A DNA stretch of 64,000 nucleotides from CAIJMU01 sp035530275 (GTDB lineage Bacteria; Spirochaetota; Spirochaetia; Treponematales; Rectinemataceae): contig DATKVC010000007.1 in the NCBI GenBank assembly GCA_035530275.1, forward strand, positions 248,001 to 312,000, in the 5' to 3' direction. Positions 52,944 to 60,312 of the stretch are shown here, piece by piece. Positions within the stretch are counted from its first letter, which is position 1. Each line of letters starts with the position of its first letter. The notes beneath the pieces were generated by a model. It saw only the letters and a program-made list of their open reading frames with translations, was not told the DNA's origin and made no database searches. Position numbers and translations under genes: made by a program.

Positions 52944-53558
52944 ATGTCCCACCTGAACTCCGCCACTAGGCTTTCCCTGATCCTCGCCATCGCCTGCGTT
53001 TTTCCAGCAATCCTCGCCGCCGCAACCGAGGGAGGACCGGAAATCCTCCCCGTTTCGGCAAGCTACGCCCACAGCGAGGCCGAGGAAGGCGGTCCCGCGA
53101 CCTCGCGCCCCGAACTGGTCCGGACGATAGCGGCGACCTCGACCCTCGGCCCCGGAAAGACGGCCCGCTACGACGCGATCAACCTTCTCGACGGTGATCG
53201 AAACACCGCCTGGGTCGAGGGCAGGCAAGGCGACGGGATCGGGGAACGCCTGATCATGCTCATGCGGCCCAACGCGATCATCAAGGGCATCCTCGTCGTA
53301 AACGGTTATGCGGTCTCGGCCGATCTCTGGCGCAAGAATTCGCGCATCAAGGAATTGTCCTACGAGGTCGTCTTTTCCGACGGCAGCATGGGTCAGGGCG
53401 GCGTCCTGCTGTCGGACAGCGACCAGGCGCAGTTCTTCTTTCTCGGTTTCAAGAAATCCGACAGCCTGGCCGTCGGCGAGATCACCTTCACTATAATTTC
53501 TGTTTATCCCGGCACGAAGTACGATGACAGCTGCCTCGCCACCTTGTCGCCCTATTAA
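52944..53558 (+). CDS. Secreted NADase-type glycan-binding (discoidin-like) domain protein
   Basis: 204 residues: a signal peptide (LSLILAIACVFPAILAAA), then a galactose-binding beta-sandwich (65-200) with YDAINLLDGDRNTAWVEGRQ, GDGIGERLIMLMRPNAIIKG and ILVVNGY, KNSRIKELSYEVVFSDGS and ITFTIISVYPGTKYDDSCLA. The 'DGDxxTAWVEG...GDGIGE...VYPGTKYxDTC' pattern defines this domain, found in secreted or surface proteins; no catalytic domain is attached. Probably binds glycans at the cell surface. The ATG is after CGGAG. Confidence 0.82.
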   Translation: MSHLNSATRLSLILAIACVFPAILAAATEGGPEILPVSASYAHSEAEEGGPATSRPELVRTIAATSTLGPGKTARYDAINLLDGDRNTAWVEGRQGDGIGERLIMLMRPNAIIKGILVVNGYAVSADLWRKNSRIKELSYEVVFSDGSMGQGGVLLSDSDQAQFFFLGFKKSDSLAVGEITFTIISVYPGTKYDDSCLATLSPY

Positions 53559-53643
53559 GGCCTCGCGTGGGGTCTGTCCCCCTCGTTTCTCGGTCCTTCC
53601 TTGACTTTGAGCCTCGCGAGGGCAAGACTCCTGTCATGGGCTT

Positions 53644-54090
53644 ATTGCTTCCGCGCGTCTCACCGAGGCAGAAACGGAGAAGATTCTGCGTGACAAGCTG
53701 CGCTGGATTCTGGCGGCTCCAGGTGCCGAGGGCTGCGCGCCTCGTGCGGTCATCGTCTTTGGCTCGGTCGCCCGCGGGGAGATGACCGAATCCTCCGACG
53801 TGGACATCGCCCTCGTTTACCCCGACGCAAAAAGCCTCAAAATTGGGCGCGCGGCGATCTATCGGCAAGCGCCTCCCGACGCATGGCCATTGGATCTCCT
53901 CTTCGCCACGGAAGAATCCTTCCATGTCGGCCGCGAAAAAGGCGGCCTCTTCGCGCTCGTCATGGGCGAAGGCCGTGTTATCCATGGGAGTCTCGAATGG
54001 GGCCTGGACGAAGCCGAGGAGGCGCTGGACCTTGGCCGAATCGTAATCGGCTGGGCGCGAGACGTAGTCGGGAATCCTGCCAAGGAATAG
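53644..54090 (+). CDS. MNT-type minimal nucleotidyltransferase, start damaged or non-standard
   Basis: The protein contains VIVFGSVARGEMTESSDVDI, the pol-beta nucleotidyltransferase signature GSxARGxxxxxSDxDL, preceded by a helix LTEAETEKILRDKLRWILAA. The first ATG in this frame (53782) is inside the signature and cannot be the real start. No ATG, GTG or TTG exists upstream in frame; the ATG at 53636 is one base out of frame and would join perfectly if one G were restored in its GGG run. So it is either started at ATT 53644 or a pseudogene by a one-base deletion. Such enzymes are often antitoxins of HEPN toxins; no HEPN gene follows. Confidence 0.6.
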   Translation: MASARLTEAETEKILRDKLRWILAAPGAEGCAPRAVIVFGSVARGEMTESSDVDIALVYPDAKSLKIGRAAIYRQAPPDAWPLDLLFATEESFHVGREKGGLFALVMGEGRVIHGSLEWGLDEAEEALDLGRIVIGWARDVVGNPAKE

Positions 54091-54135
54091 CGGCAGCGCC
54101 GCTGGAGTGTATTACCCCTTCCCCCTCTTTTTCCA

Positions 54136-54189
54136 TTGACAGTTCGGCAAAAGAAGACAATCCTGTGCCGACATAAGTGTTCAACACTT
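54136..54189 (+). promoter_or_regulatory. Promoter region and 15-bp palindromic operator of the tricarboxylate operon
   Basis: A consensus TTGACA (54136-54141) with a poor -10 (AATCCT after 17 bases) is followed by AAGTGTTCAACACTT (54175-54189), a perfect 15-bp palindrome centred on C. It lies just upstream of the first gene's Shine-Dalgarno. The size and symmetry suit the FCD-GntR regulator encoded at the end of the operon. Confidence 0.6.
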
Positions 54190-54214
54190 TAGAAGTCAAA
54201 CAAGGGGTTAAGGG

Positions 54215-55102
54215 ATGAACGAGCTTCTCAAGGCTTCATACGACCTCCATATCCACTCGGCTCCAGACCTTCTCCCGAGGAAACTGGACGATCTCGAGAT
54301 GGCCGACAGGGCGATTGCCGCGGGAATGAAGGGTTTCGCCGTCAAATCGCACTATTTCTGCACGGCCGAAAGGGCCGCGGTCGCCCGCAAGCTCAAACCG
54401 GGTTGCAATGTCGTCGGGACCATCACCCTCAACAGCCCTGTCGGGGGGATCAACCCGATGGCCGTGGAAATGGCCGGCAGGGCCGGAGCCCGCCTGGTCT
54501 GGTTTCCGACGGTCGATGCCGAGCACGAGCAGAAGCACCTGGAGGCCTTGGCCGCCGATCCCAATGCCAAGCTCCCCTTTTGGGCGAAGATTCAGCTCGA
54601 AATGAATGCCGAGGGCGTCAAGGCGCCCCTCCTCAACGTGCTGATAAACGGCAAGGTCTCCGGCGAAACCTACGAGGTTCTCGACGTGATCCGCAAATAC
54701 AACATGATCCTCGCGACGGCACACATTTCCCACGAGGAGACCTTCGCCCTCGTGAAGGCGGCCCGGGAGCGCAAGGTCGAACGCGTCATCGTCACCCACG
54801 TGGATTTCCCCTCCACCTTCTACACGATCGAGGAGCAGCGCGAACTCGTGGCCCTGGGCGCCTACATGGAGCACTGCTACACGACGCCCGCCACGGGCAA
54901 GGTCGGCTGGGATGTCGCAATTGGTCAGATCAAGGCGATCGGGGCCTCGAGGGTCGTGCTCAGCACCGATCTCGGCCAGCCTAACGCCATCTACCCCGAC
55001 GAGGGCATTTCGCTCTACACGGAAAGACTCCTCGCGGCGGGCTTTACCGAATCCGACATCCGCAGAATGGTCGCGAAAAACCCGACGGCCCTGGTCGAAT
55101 AA
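54215..55102 (+). CDS. DUF6282-type metal-dependent (amidohydrolase-like) hydrolase
   Basis: 295 residues. Metal-ligand-like motifs in the amidohydrolase/PHP order: DLHIHSAPDLLPRK near the start, KSHYFCTAE, ATAHISHEETFAL, VTHVDFPSTFYT and VVLSTDLGQPNAI. The first H-x-H and final Asp fit a TIM-barrel metallohydrolase. Its position as first gene of a tricarboxylate-degrading operon suggests it opens a lactone (such as 2-pyrone-4,6-dicarboxylate, as LigI does) or another ring to feed the hydratase; this is an inference. Family naming is by motif and context. AAGGG precedes the ATG. Confidence 0.7.
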   Translation: MNELLKASYDLHIHSAPDLLPRKLDDLEMADRAIAAGMKGFAVKSHYFCTAERAAVARKLKPGCNVVGTITLNSPVGGINPMAVEMAGRAGARLVWFPTVDAEHEQKHLEALAADPNAKLPFWAKIQLEMNAEGVKAPLLNVLINGKVSGETYEVLDVIRKYNMILATAHISHEETFALVKAARERKVERVIVTHVDFPSTFYTIEEQRELVALGAYMEHCYTTPATGKVGWDVAIGQIKAIGASRVVLSTDLGQPNAIYPDEGISLYTERLLAAGFTESDIRRMVAKNPTALVE

Positions 55103-55115
55103 ATAAGGAGGATAT

Positions 55116-55841
55116 ATGGCAGGTAAGCGATTACTGGTGATAAGCGCCCACGCCGCGGATTACGTGTGGAGGTCGGGAGGGACGATAACCTCCTACCTCG
55201 ACCGCGGCGCCGAGGTCAAGGTAATTGTGCTGAGTTACGGCATCCGCGGCGAATCCAACGATCTCTGGAAGACCGAGGGACAGACGGCCGAGGGCGTCAG
55301 GAATATCCGCCATGGAGAGACCTCGGCGGCCGCGTCCATCCTCGGCATCAAGGACATCGAGTACTGGGACTTCGAGGACTATCCCATGGATCTCGGCCGC
55401 GAAAGGCTGGACCGGATCGCCACGGCCATCCGTCGCTTTAGGCCAGACGACGTGATCACCCACGGCCCGCGCGACGCCTTCAACCCCGACCACGAGAAGG
55501 TGTCGGACATCGTCTTTCAGGCCTGCGTCATCGCCAACTCTTCGGGCGCCCAGCTCGAGGGGCTCAAGGTCAGCAAGCAGATGGGAATCTTCGGCTTCGA
55601 GCCCCACCAGACCGAGATCAGCGACTTCAAGCCGGGCACGATTATCGACATCTCCGGCGCCTTCGAGCGCAAGAAGGAGGCCATGGCCTGCTTCAAGGCC
55701 CAGAAGCACCTGATCGAGTACTACACGATGCGGGCCCTCATGCGCGGCAACCACCACAGACGCATCTCTGGCGACAACGATTGCGTCGCCGCCGAAGCCT
55801 TCTCCAACTTCTTTCCCACCGTCGGAACGGAGTTCGCCTGA
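55116..55841 (+). CDS. galB: PIG-L/LmbE-family enzyme, GalB-like 4-oxalomesaconate hydratase
   Basis: 241 residues. The LmbE zinc motif is SAHAADYVWRSGG, corresponding to AHSADFVWR in GalB of Pseudomonas putida, rather than the AHPDDE of deacetylases. GIRGESNDLWKTEG, DIEYWDFEDYPMD, HGPRDAFNPDHEKV and FEPHQTEISDFKPGTIIDIS all match the GalB layout, as does HLIEYYTMRALMRG near the end. GalB adds water to 4-oxalomesaconate giving 4-carboxy-4-hydroxy-2-oxoadipate. The aldolase for that product is the next gene, with overlapping start/stop codons, which strongly supports the assignment. AGGAGG precedes the ATG. Confidence 0.82.
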   Translation: MAGKRLLVISAHAADYVWRSGGTITSYLDRGAEVKVIVLSYGIRGESNDLWKTEGQTAEGVRNIRHGETSAAASILGIKDIEYWDFEDYPMDLGRERLDRIATAIRRFRPDDVITHGPRDAFNPDHEKVSDIVFQACVIANSSGAQLEGLKVSKQMGIFGFEPHQTEISDFKPGTIIDISGAFERKKEAMACFKAQKHLIEYYTMRALMRGNHHRRISGDNDCVAAEAFSNFFPTVGTEFA

Positions 55842-56518
55842 TGGAACGCTTTGTTCGCAGGGAGATCGAGCGCGCCGATCCGGCCGTCTGCGAGGAATTC
55901 GCTCGCCTCGGCGTGGCCACCGTCTACGAAGCACAGGGGCAGACGGGCTACATGGATACCCGCATGCGCCCCATCCAGCAGGGGAAGTCGGTCTGCGGTC
56001 CCGCGGTCACGGTGATCTGCCCGGCCGGGGACAATCTCATGATCCACGCGGCCGTCGAATGCTGCCAGCCGGGCGACATCCTCGTCGTCACCACCGAGGG
56101 CGAATCCAACAGGCACGGCTACCTCGGCGATCTTCTCGCGCGGAGCCTCATGGGCCGCGGGGTGAGGGGCCTGATCATGGACGGGGGGGTGCGCGACACG
56201 GCGCGGCTCCGCGAAATGGGCTTTCCTGTCTGGTCGACGGCCGTCGCCTGCGCGGGCACGACGAAGATCAAGGCGGGCTGGGTCAACGCGCCGGCCGTTT
56301 GCGCGGGAAGTCTCGTGGAAGGCGGCGACCTCATCGTCGCCGACGACGACGGCGTTGTCGTCGTCAAAAGGACGGACATTGCTTCCTCCCTCGAAAAGTC
56401 GAAGGCCCGCGAGCGGAAGGAAGAGGAAACGGTGAAAAAGATCGAGGCCGGCCAGCTCGGCGTCGACTTCTACGGATTTCGCGAGGTCCTCGCGAAACTG
56501 GGCGTCAAGTATCTCTGA
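55841..56518 (+). CDS. ligK: 4-carboxy-4-hydroxy-2-oxoadipate (CHA) aldolase, RraA/LigK family
   Basis: 225 residues of the RraA-like fold. The metal/pyruvate-binding motif reads GLIMDGGVRDTARLREMGFP and the later loop VEGGDLIVADDDGVVVVK; the N-terminal GVATVYEAQGQTGYMD and the C-terminal helix ending YGFREVLAKLGVKYL match class II CHA/HMG aldolases rather than true RraA regulators, which lack that helix. It would cleave CHA to pyruvate and oxaloacetate. The ATG overlaps the GalB-like stop as TGATG. Confidence 0.82.
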   Translation: MERFVRREIERADPAVCEEFARLGVATVYEAQGQTGYMDTRMRPIQQGKSVCGPAVTVICPAGDNLMIHAAVECCQPGDILVVTTEGESNRHGYLGDLLARSLMGRGVRGLIMDGGVRDTARLREMGFPVWSTAVACAGTTKIKAGWVNAPAVCAGSLVEGGDLIVADDDGVVVVKRTDIASSLEKSKARERKEEETVKKIEAGQLGVDFYGFREVLAKLGVKYL

Positions 56519-56549
56519 AAGCGCGAATTGCCATGAAAAGGAGAAGGGA

Positions 56550-57524
56550 ATGAAAAGAAGCCAACTAGTCGGAATCGCCATGGTCGCGGCGATGCTCACC
56601 CTCGCGGTCTCGGGCCTTGGCGCCCAGGCCTATCCCACGAAGCCGATCAAGCTCGTCGTCGGCTTCGGCCCCGGGGGCGTCGGCGATCTCACCGCCCGGA
56701 CGGTGGCGGCCAAGGTATCCGAGATGATCGGGCAGCAGATCCTCATCGACAACAGGCCCAGCGCGGGCGGCATTGTCGCCGCCGACGCGGTGGCCAAGGC
56801 CGCGCCCGACGGCTACACGATCTTCCTCATGTCGAACGGCAACGCCGTCTCCGAGTCCCTCTACAAGAGCCTGCCCTTCGACCTCCAGAAGGATTTCGCC
56901 ATGGTGACGACCCTCGGCTTCTTCGACCTGGCCGTCGTCGTCAAGGGCGATTCGCCCCACGCCACCATGAAGGACCTCCTGGCCTGGCTCAGGGCCAATC
57001 CAGGAAAGGAGAACATCGGTACTATAAACGTGGGCAGCACCCAGAACCTCGCGGCCGAGCTCCTCCTGTCCCTCGGCGACATCGACGCGGAGGTCATTCC
57101 CTACAAGGGGAGCCCCGACGTCCTTGTCGCCCTGCGCGGGAACGATGTCCAGGTCGGGGTCGACATGCTCGCCCCCCTCGTGAACCAGGCCAAATCCGGC
57201 GCGGTGAAGATCCTCGCCACCACGGGCGAACAGCGCTATGCCGGAACGCCCACCATCCCCACGGTCGCCGAATCGGGCATCCCCGGCTATTCCGCAAGCT
57301 CCTGGAACGCGATTGCCGTCCCCGCGAAGACGCCCCAGGCCATCGTCGATTTCCTCAATAAAGAGTTCAATGCCGCCCTCGCCTCGCCCGATGTCAGGGC
57401 CAAGTTGCTCGAACTCGGGGTCACGGCCAAGGGCGGCAGCCCCGACGACATGAAAAAGCTCGTCGACAGCGAGGTGACGAAGTGGGACAAGGTCATCGCG
57501 CGGGCCGGAATAGTGAAGCAATAA
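56550..57524 (+). CDS. tctC: Tripartite tricarboxylate transporter substrate-binding protein (TctC/Bug family)
   Basis: 324 residues with a signal peptide (LVGIAMVAAMLTLAVSGLGAQ) and the Bug fold: YPTKPIKLVVGFGPGGVGDL, DNRPSAGGIVAADAVAKAAP then DGYT, and a C-terminal VDSEVTKWDKVIARAGI. Ligands are carboxylates such as tricarboxylates or aromatic acids. The aldolase gene lies 31 bases upstream and TctB 13 bases downstream. AGGAGAAGGG precedes the ATG. The neighbouring enzymes suggest that the ligand is a tricarboxylate related to 4-oxalomesaconate. Confidence 0.92.
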   Translation: MKRSQLVGIAMVAAMLTLAVSGLGAQAYPTKPIKLVVGFGPGGVGDLTARTVAAKVSEMIGQQILIDNRPSAGGIVAADAVAKAAPDGYTIFLMSNGNAVSESLYKSLPFDLQKDFAMVTTLGFFDLAVVVKGDSPHATMKDLLAWLRANPGKENIGTINVGSTQNLAAELLLSLGDIDAEVIPYKGSPDVLVALRGNDVQVGVDMLAPLVNQAKSGAVKILATTGEQRYAGTPTIPTVAESGIPGYSASSWNAIAVPAKTPQAIVDFLNKEFNAALASPDVRAKLLELGVTAKGGSPDDMKKLVDSEVTKWDKVIARAGIVKQ

Positions 57525-57537
57525 TCAGGAGGAAGTC

Positions 57538-58005
57538 GTGGCCGACGCGAAAGCCTATTTTCGTTCCAAGGATTTCATCTCGGGAATCTTTTTCATCGCC
57601 TTCGGAGCGACCTTCTTCGCGCTCGGCCGCGGCTATGCGATGGGAACCGACAGGAACATGGGACCGGGTTACTTCCCCTCCATGCTCTCGGTCATTCTCG
57701 CCATCATCGGGGTGGCCCTCGTGGTCAGGGCCGCCTTCAAGCCGGGCGCCCAAACCGAGATGCCCGCCTTCGGAAAGCTCGCCGCGATAAGCGCCGGGGT
57801 GGTCGTCTTCGGTCTGGCCCTCCGCCCCCTCGGCCTCGTGCCCGCCATCCTGGCCCTCGTCCTGATCAGCGCCCCGGTGAGCGTCAAGTTCCGCTGGCGA
57901 ACGGCCCTCCTTCTCGCGGTCGGCCTCGCGATCGGCTGCGCCCTCCTCTTCGTGAAGCTCCTCGGACTTTCCATTCCCATTTTCGGCTCCCTGTTCGGAG
58001 GTTGA
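57538..58005 (+). CDS. tctB: Tripartite tricarboxylate transporter small membrane protein TctB
   Basis: 155 residues, four membrane helices (LGRGYAMGTDRNMGPGYFPS between the first and second, a TctB hallmark). It starts at a GTG behind AGGAGGAAG and ends 3 bases before the TctA GTG, with AGGAGG-like GGAGG serving as the next ribosome-binding site. It assembles with TctA in the inner membrane. Confidence 0.9.
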   Translation: MADAKAYFRSKDFISGIFFIAFGATFFALGRGYAMGTDRNMGPGYFPSMLSVILAIIGVALVVRAAFKPGAQTEMPAFGKLAAISAGVVVFGLALRPLGLVPAILALVLISAPVSVKFRWRTALLLAVGLAIGCALLFVKLLGLSIPIFGSLFGG

Positions 58006-58008
58006 ATC

Positions 58009-59511
58009 GTGGACATCTTCTCCGGCATCTTGACCGGATTTCACGCGGTGGTTTCCGGAGCCAACCTCCTTTACTGCCTCATCGGGGCCTTCGTCGGCAC
58101 CCTCATCGGCGTCCTGCCCGGCCTAGGGCCAGCGGCGACCGTGGCCATGCTGATGCCCACGGCCTTCACCCTCCCGCCCCTTTCGGCCCTCATCATGCTG
58201 TCGGGCATCTACTACGGCGCCCAGTACGGCGGCTCGACCACCTCGATCCTGGTGAATCTCCCGGGCGAGGCCTCGTCCATCGTCACGACCCTCGACGGCT
58301 ACCAGATGGCGCTTAAGGGTAGGGCGGGCCCGGCCCTGGCCACCGCGGCAATTGGTTCCTTTTTCGCCGGAACGGTGGCGACCATCATCATCGCGACCCT
58401 CGCGCCGCCCCTCGCCAATGTGGCCCTGAGCTTCGGCGCCCCGGAGTACTTCTCCCTGATGCTTCTCGGCCTCGTCGCCTCCGTCGTCCTCGCGCGGGGA
58501 TCCCTCCTCAAGGCCATCGGCATGATCGTCGTGGGCCTCCTCATCGGGATGATCGGCACGGACATCAACTCGGGGGTGCGGCGCTTCACCTTCGGTTTCG
58601 AGGAACTCAGCGACGGGATCGGCTTCGTGACCGTCGCCATGGGCATGTTCGGCATCGGCGAAATCGTGCAGAACCTCGAAAAGGAGGGGGCCGGGCGCCA
58701 GATCGTCGGTAAGATCGGCAGCCTCATGCCCTCGCGCGAGGACTGGAAGAGGATCATCGGCCCCATCATCAGGGGAACCTTCATCGGCTCCTTCCTCGGT
58801 ATCCTGCCCGGGGGCGGGGCCCTCCTCGCCTCCTTCTCCGCCTACTCCATCGAAAAGAAAATTTCCAAGCACGGCAAGGAGTTCGGCACGGGTGCGATCG
58901 AGGGGGTGGCGGCTCCGGAATCGGCCAACAACGCCGGCGCCCAGACTTCCTTCATTCCGATGCTCACCCTCGGCATACCGACGAGCCCGGTCATGGCGTT
59001 GATGATCGGTGCCATGGTTATTCAGGGCCTCCAGCCCGGCCCCTCGCTGATAACCGAGCAACCACAGCTTTTCTGGGGAGTCATCGCCTCGATGTGGATC
59101 GGCAACCTCATGCTCCTCGTGCTCAATCTTCCCCTCATCGGCATGTGGGTGAGGATCTGCATGGTGCCCTACCACCTCCTCTACCCCGCCATCCTGGTGT
59201 TTTGCGGCATCGGAGTCTTCAGCCTCGCCAACAGCCCCTTCGACGTCGTCGTCATGGCCATCTTCGGCGTCGCCGGCTACCTCTTCAACAAGATCGAACT
59301 CGAGACCGCGCCGATGCTGCTCGCGCTGATCCTCGGCCCGATGATGGAAGAACATCTCCGCAGGGCGATGCGGCTTTCGAGGGGAGATCCCTCCATCTTC
59401 GTGACCAGGCCGATCAGTCTCGTCGTACTCATCGTCGCCGTGCTAGCCTTGGTCGTGGCGGTCCTCCCCTCTATCAGGAGCAAGCGCGAAGTGGCCTTCC
59501 AGGAAGACTGA
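58009..59511 (+). CDS. tctA: Tripartite tricarboxylate transporter large membrane protein TctA
   Basis: 500 residues, about twelve membrane helices. Conserved stretches are GTLIGVLPGLGPAATVAMLM, YYGAQYGGSTTSILVNLPGE, FLGILPGGGALLASFSAYSI and AAPESANNAGAQTSFIPMLT then LGIPTSPVMAL. The two glycine-rich hairpins are diagnostic. GTG start at 58009. Uptake is driven by an ion gradient, with TctC as the periplasmic receptor. Confidence 0.95.
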   Translation: MDIFSGILTGFHAVVSGANLLYCLIGAFVGTLIGVLPGLGPAATVAMLMPTAFTLPPLSALIMLSGIYYGAQYGGSTTSILVNLPGEASSIVTTLDGYQMALKGRAGPALATAAIGSFFAGTVATIIIATLAPPLANVALSFGAPEYFSLMLLGLVASVVLARGSLLKAIGMIVVGLLIGMIGTDINSGVRRFTFGFEELSDGIGFVTVAMGMFGIGEIVQNLEKEGAGRQIVGKIGSLMPSREDWKRIIGPIIRGTFIGSFLGILPGGGALLASFSAYSIEKKISKHGKEFGTGAIEGVAAPESANNAGAQTSFIPMLTLGIPTSPVMALMIGAMVIQGLQPGPSLITEQPQLFWGVIASMWIGNLMLLVLNLPLIGMWVRICMVPYHLLYPAILVFCGIGVFSLANSPFDVVVMAIFGVAGYLFNKIELETAPMLLALILGPMMEEHLRRAMRLSRGDPSIFVTRPISLVVLIVAVLALVVAVLPSIRSKREVAFQED

Positions 59512-59560
59512 TTCGACAGGGGAGGGTTTCGGCCCTCCCTCCCCCATTGGAGCCGAGCAG

Positions 59561-60202
59561 ATGAGAAATCAGACGAACCAGACCTACGACATCATCAAGA
59601 AGCGGATCATGGAGGGGATCTACCATCCCTCGGAGAGCCTCGCGGAGCTCGGGCTCGCCACGGACCTCGGCGTCAGCAGGAGCACGGTGAAAAAGGCCCT
59701 CCTCATGCTCGAGAGCGAAAACCTCGTCGTCATCGAGGAGAGCCGGAGGGCGAGGGTCCGATCCTTCTCCGTCGAGGAGATGCAGCAGTATCTCGAACTC
59801 CGCATGCTCGTCGAGGGTTTCGTCGCCAGGCTGAGCGCCCCCTTCCTCACCGAAGGGGACCTCGCGGAGATGCGCGCCATACTGGCCGAGATGAAACACT
59901 GCCTGGAAATCCACGAATTGCTCGAATATTCGAAAAACAACTGGAAATTCCACGAGGTGATCTACCGCGCCTGCCCGAACAAGCCGGCCGTCGAGATGGT
60001 CATGTCCATCAAGAACCAGTTCCGCCGCTACAACGTCCGGACCATCCTCGTGAAGGGGCGCGACGAAAAGTCCTTCGCCGAGCACAGCGCCATCCTCGAG
60101 GCCCTCGAAGCCCGCGACGGGGAGAAGGTCGAGGAGGTCATGCGCGCCCACATCGCCAACATGTCCGAAGTCATCAGGAAAAACTCCGCCATCCTCTTCT
60201 GA
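59561..60202 (+). CDS. GntR-family regulator, FCD (FadR) type
   Basis: 213 residues: a winged helix (residues 8-70; YDIIKKRIMEGIYHPSESLA, LATDLGVSRSTVKKALLMLE) and a C-terminal FCD helical effector domain (75-205; QQYLELRMLVEGFVARLSAP, NNWKFHEVIYRAC, EHSAILEALEARDGEKVEEV then MRAHI). The metal-binding His/Asp of FCD domains are in WKFHEVIYRAC and EHSAIL. It is the last gene of the tricarboxylate cluster and probably senses the transported acid or a degradation intermediate, binding the 15-bp palindrome at 54175. Confidence 0.88.
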   Translation: MRNQTNQTYDIIKKRIMEGIYHPSESLAELGLATDLGVSRSTVKKALLMLESENLVVIEESRRARVRSFSVEEMQQYLELRMLVEGFVARLSAPFLTEGDLAEMRAILAEMKHCLEIHELLEYSKNNWKFHEVIYRACPNKPAVEMVMSIKNQFRRYNVRTILVKGRDEKSFAEHSAILEALEARDGEKVEEVMRAHIANMSEVIRKNSAILF

Positions 60203-60312
60203 CGCGATCCGCGGGACGGGCCTTTACAGACCGCCGGCCATTTGGGAGACTGAAAGAGTCGCACAAGCGGCCGCCGGCGGCGTAAGCCCCTCGGCAAAGA
60301 TCGGAGAGGTCA

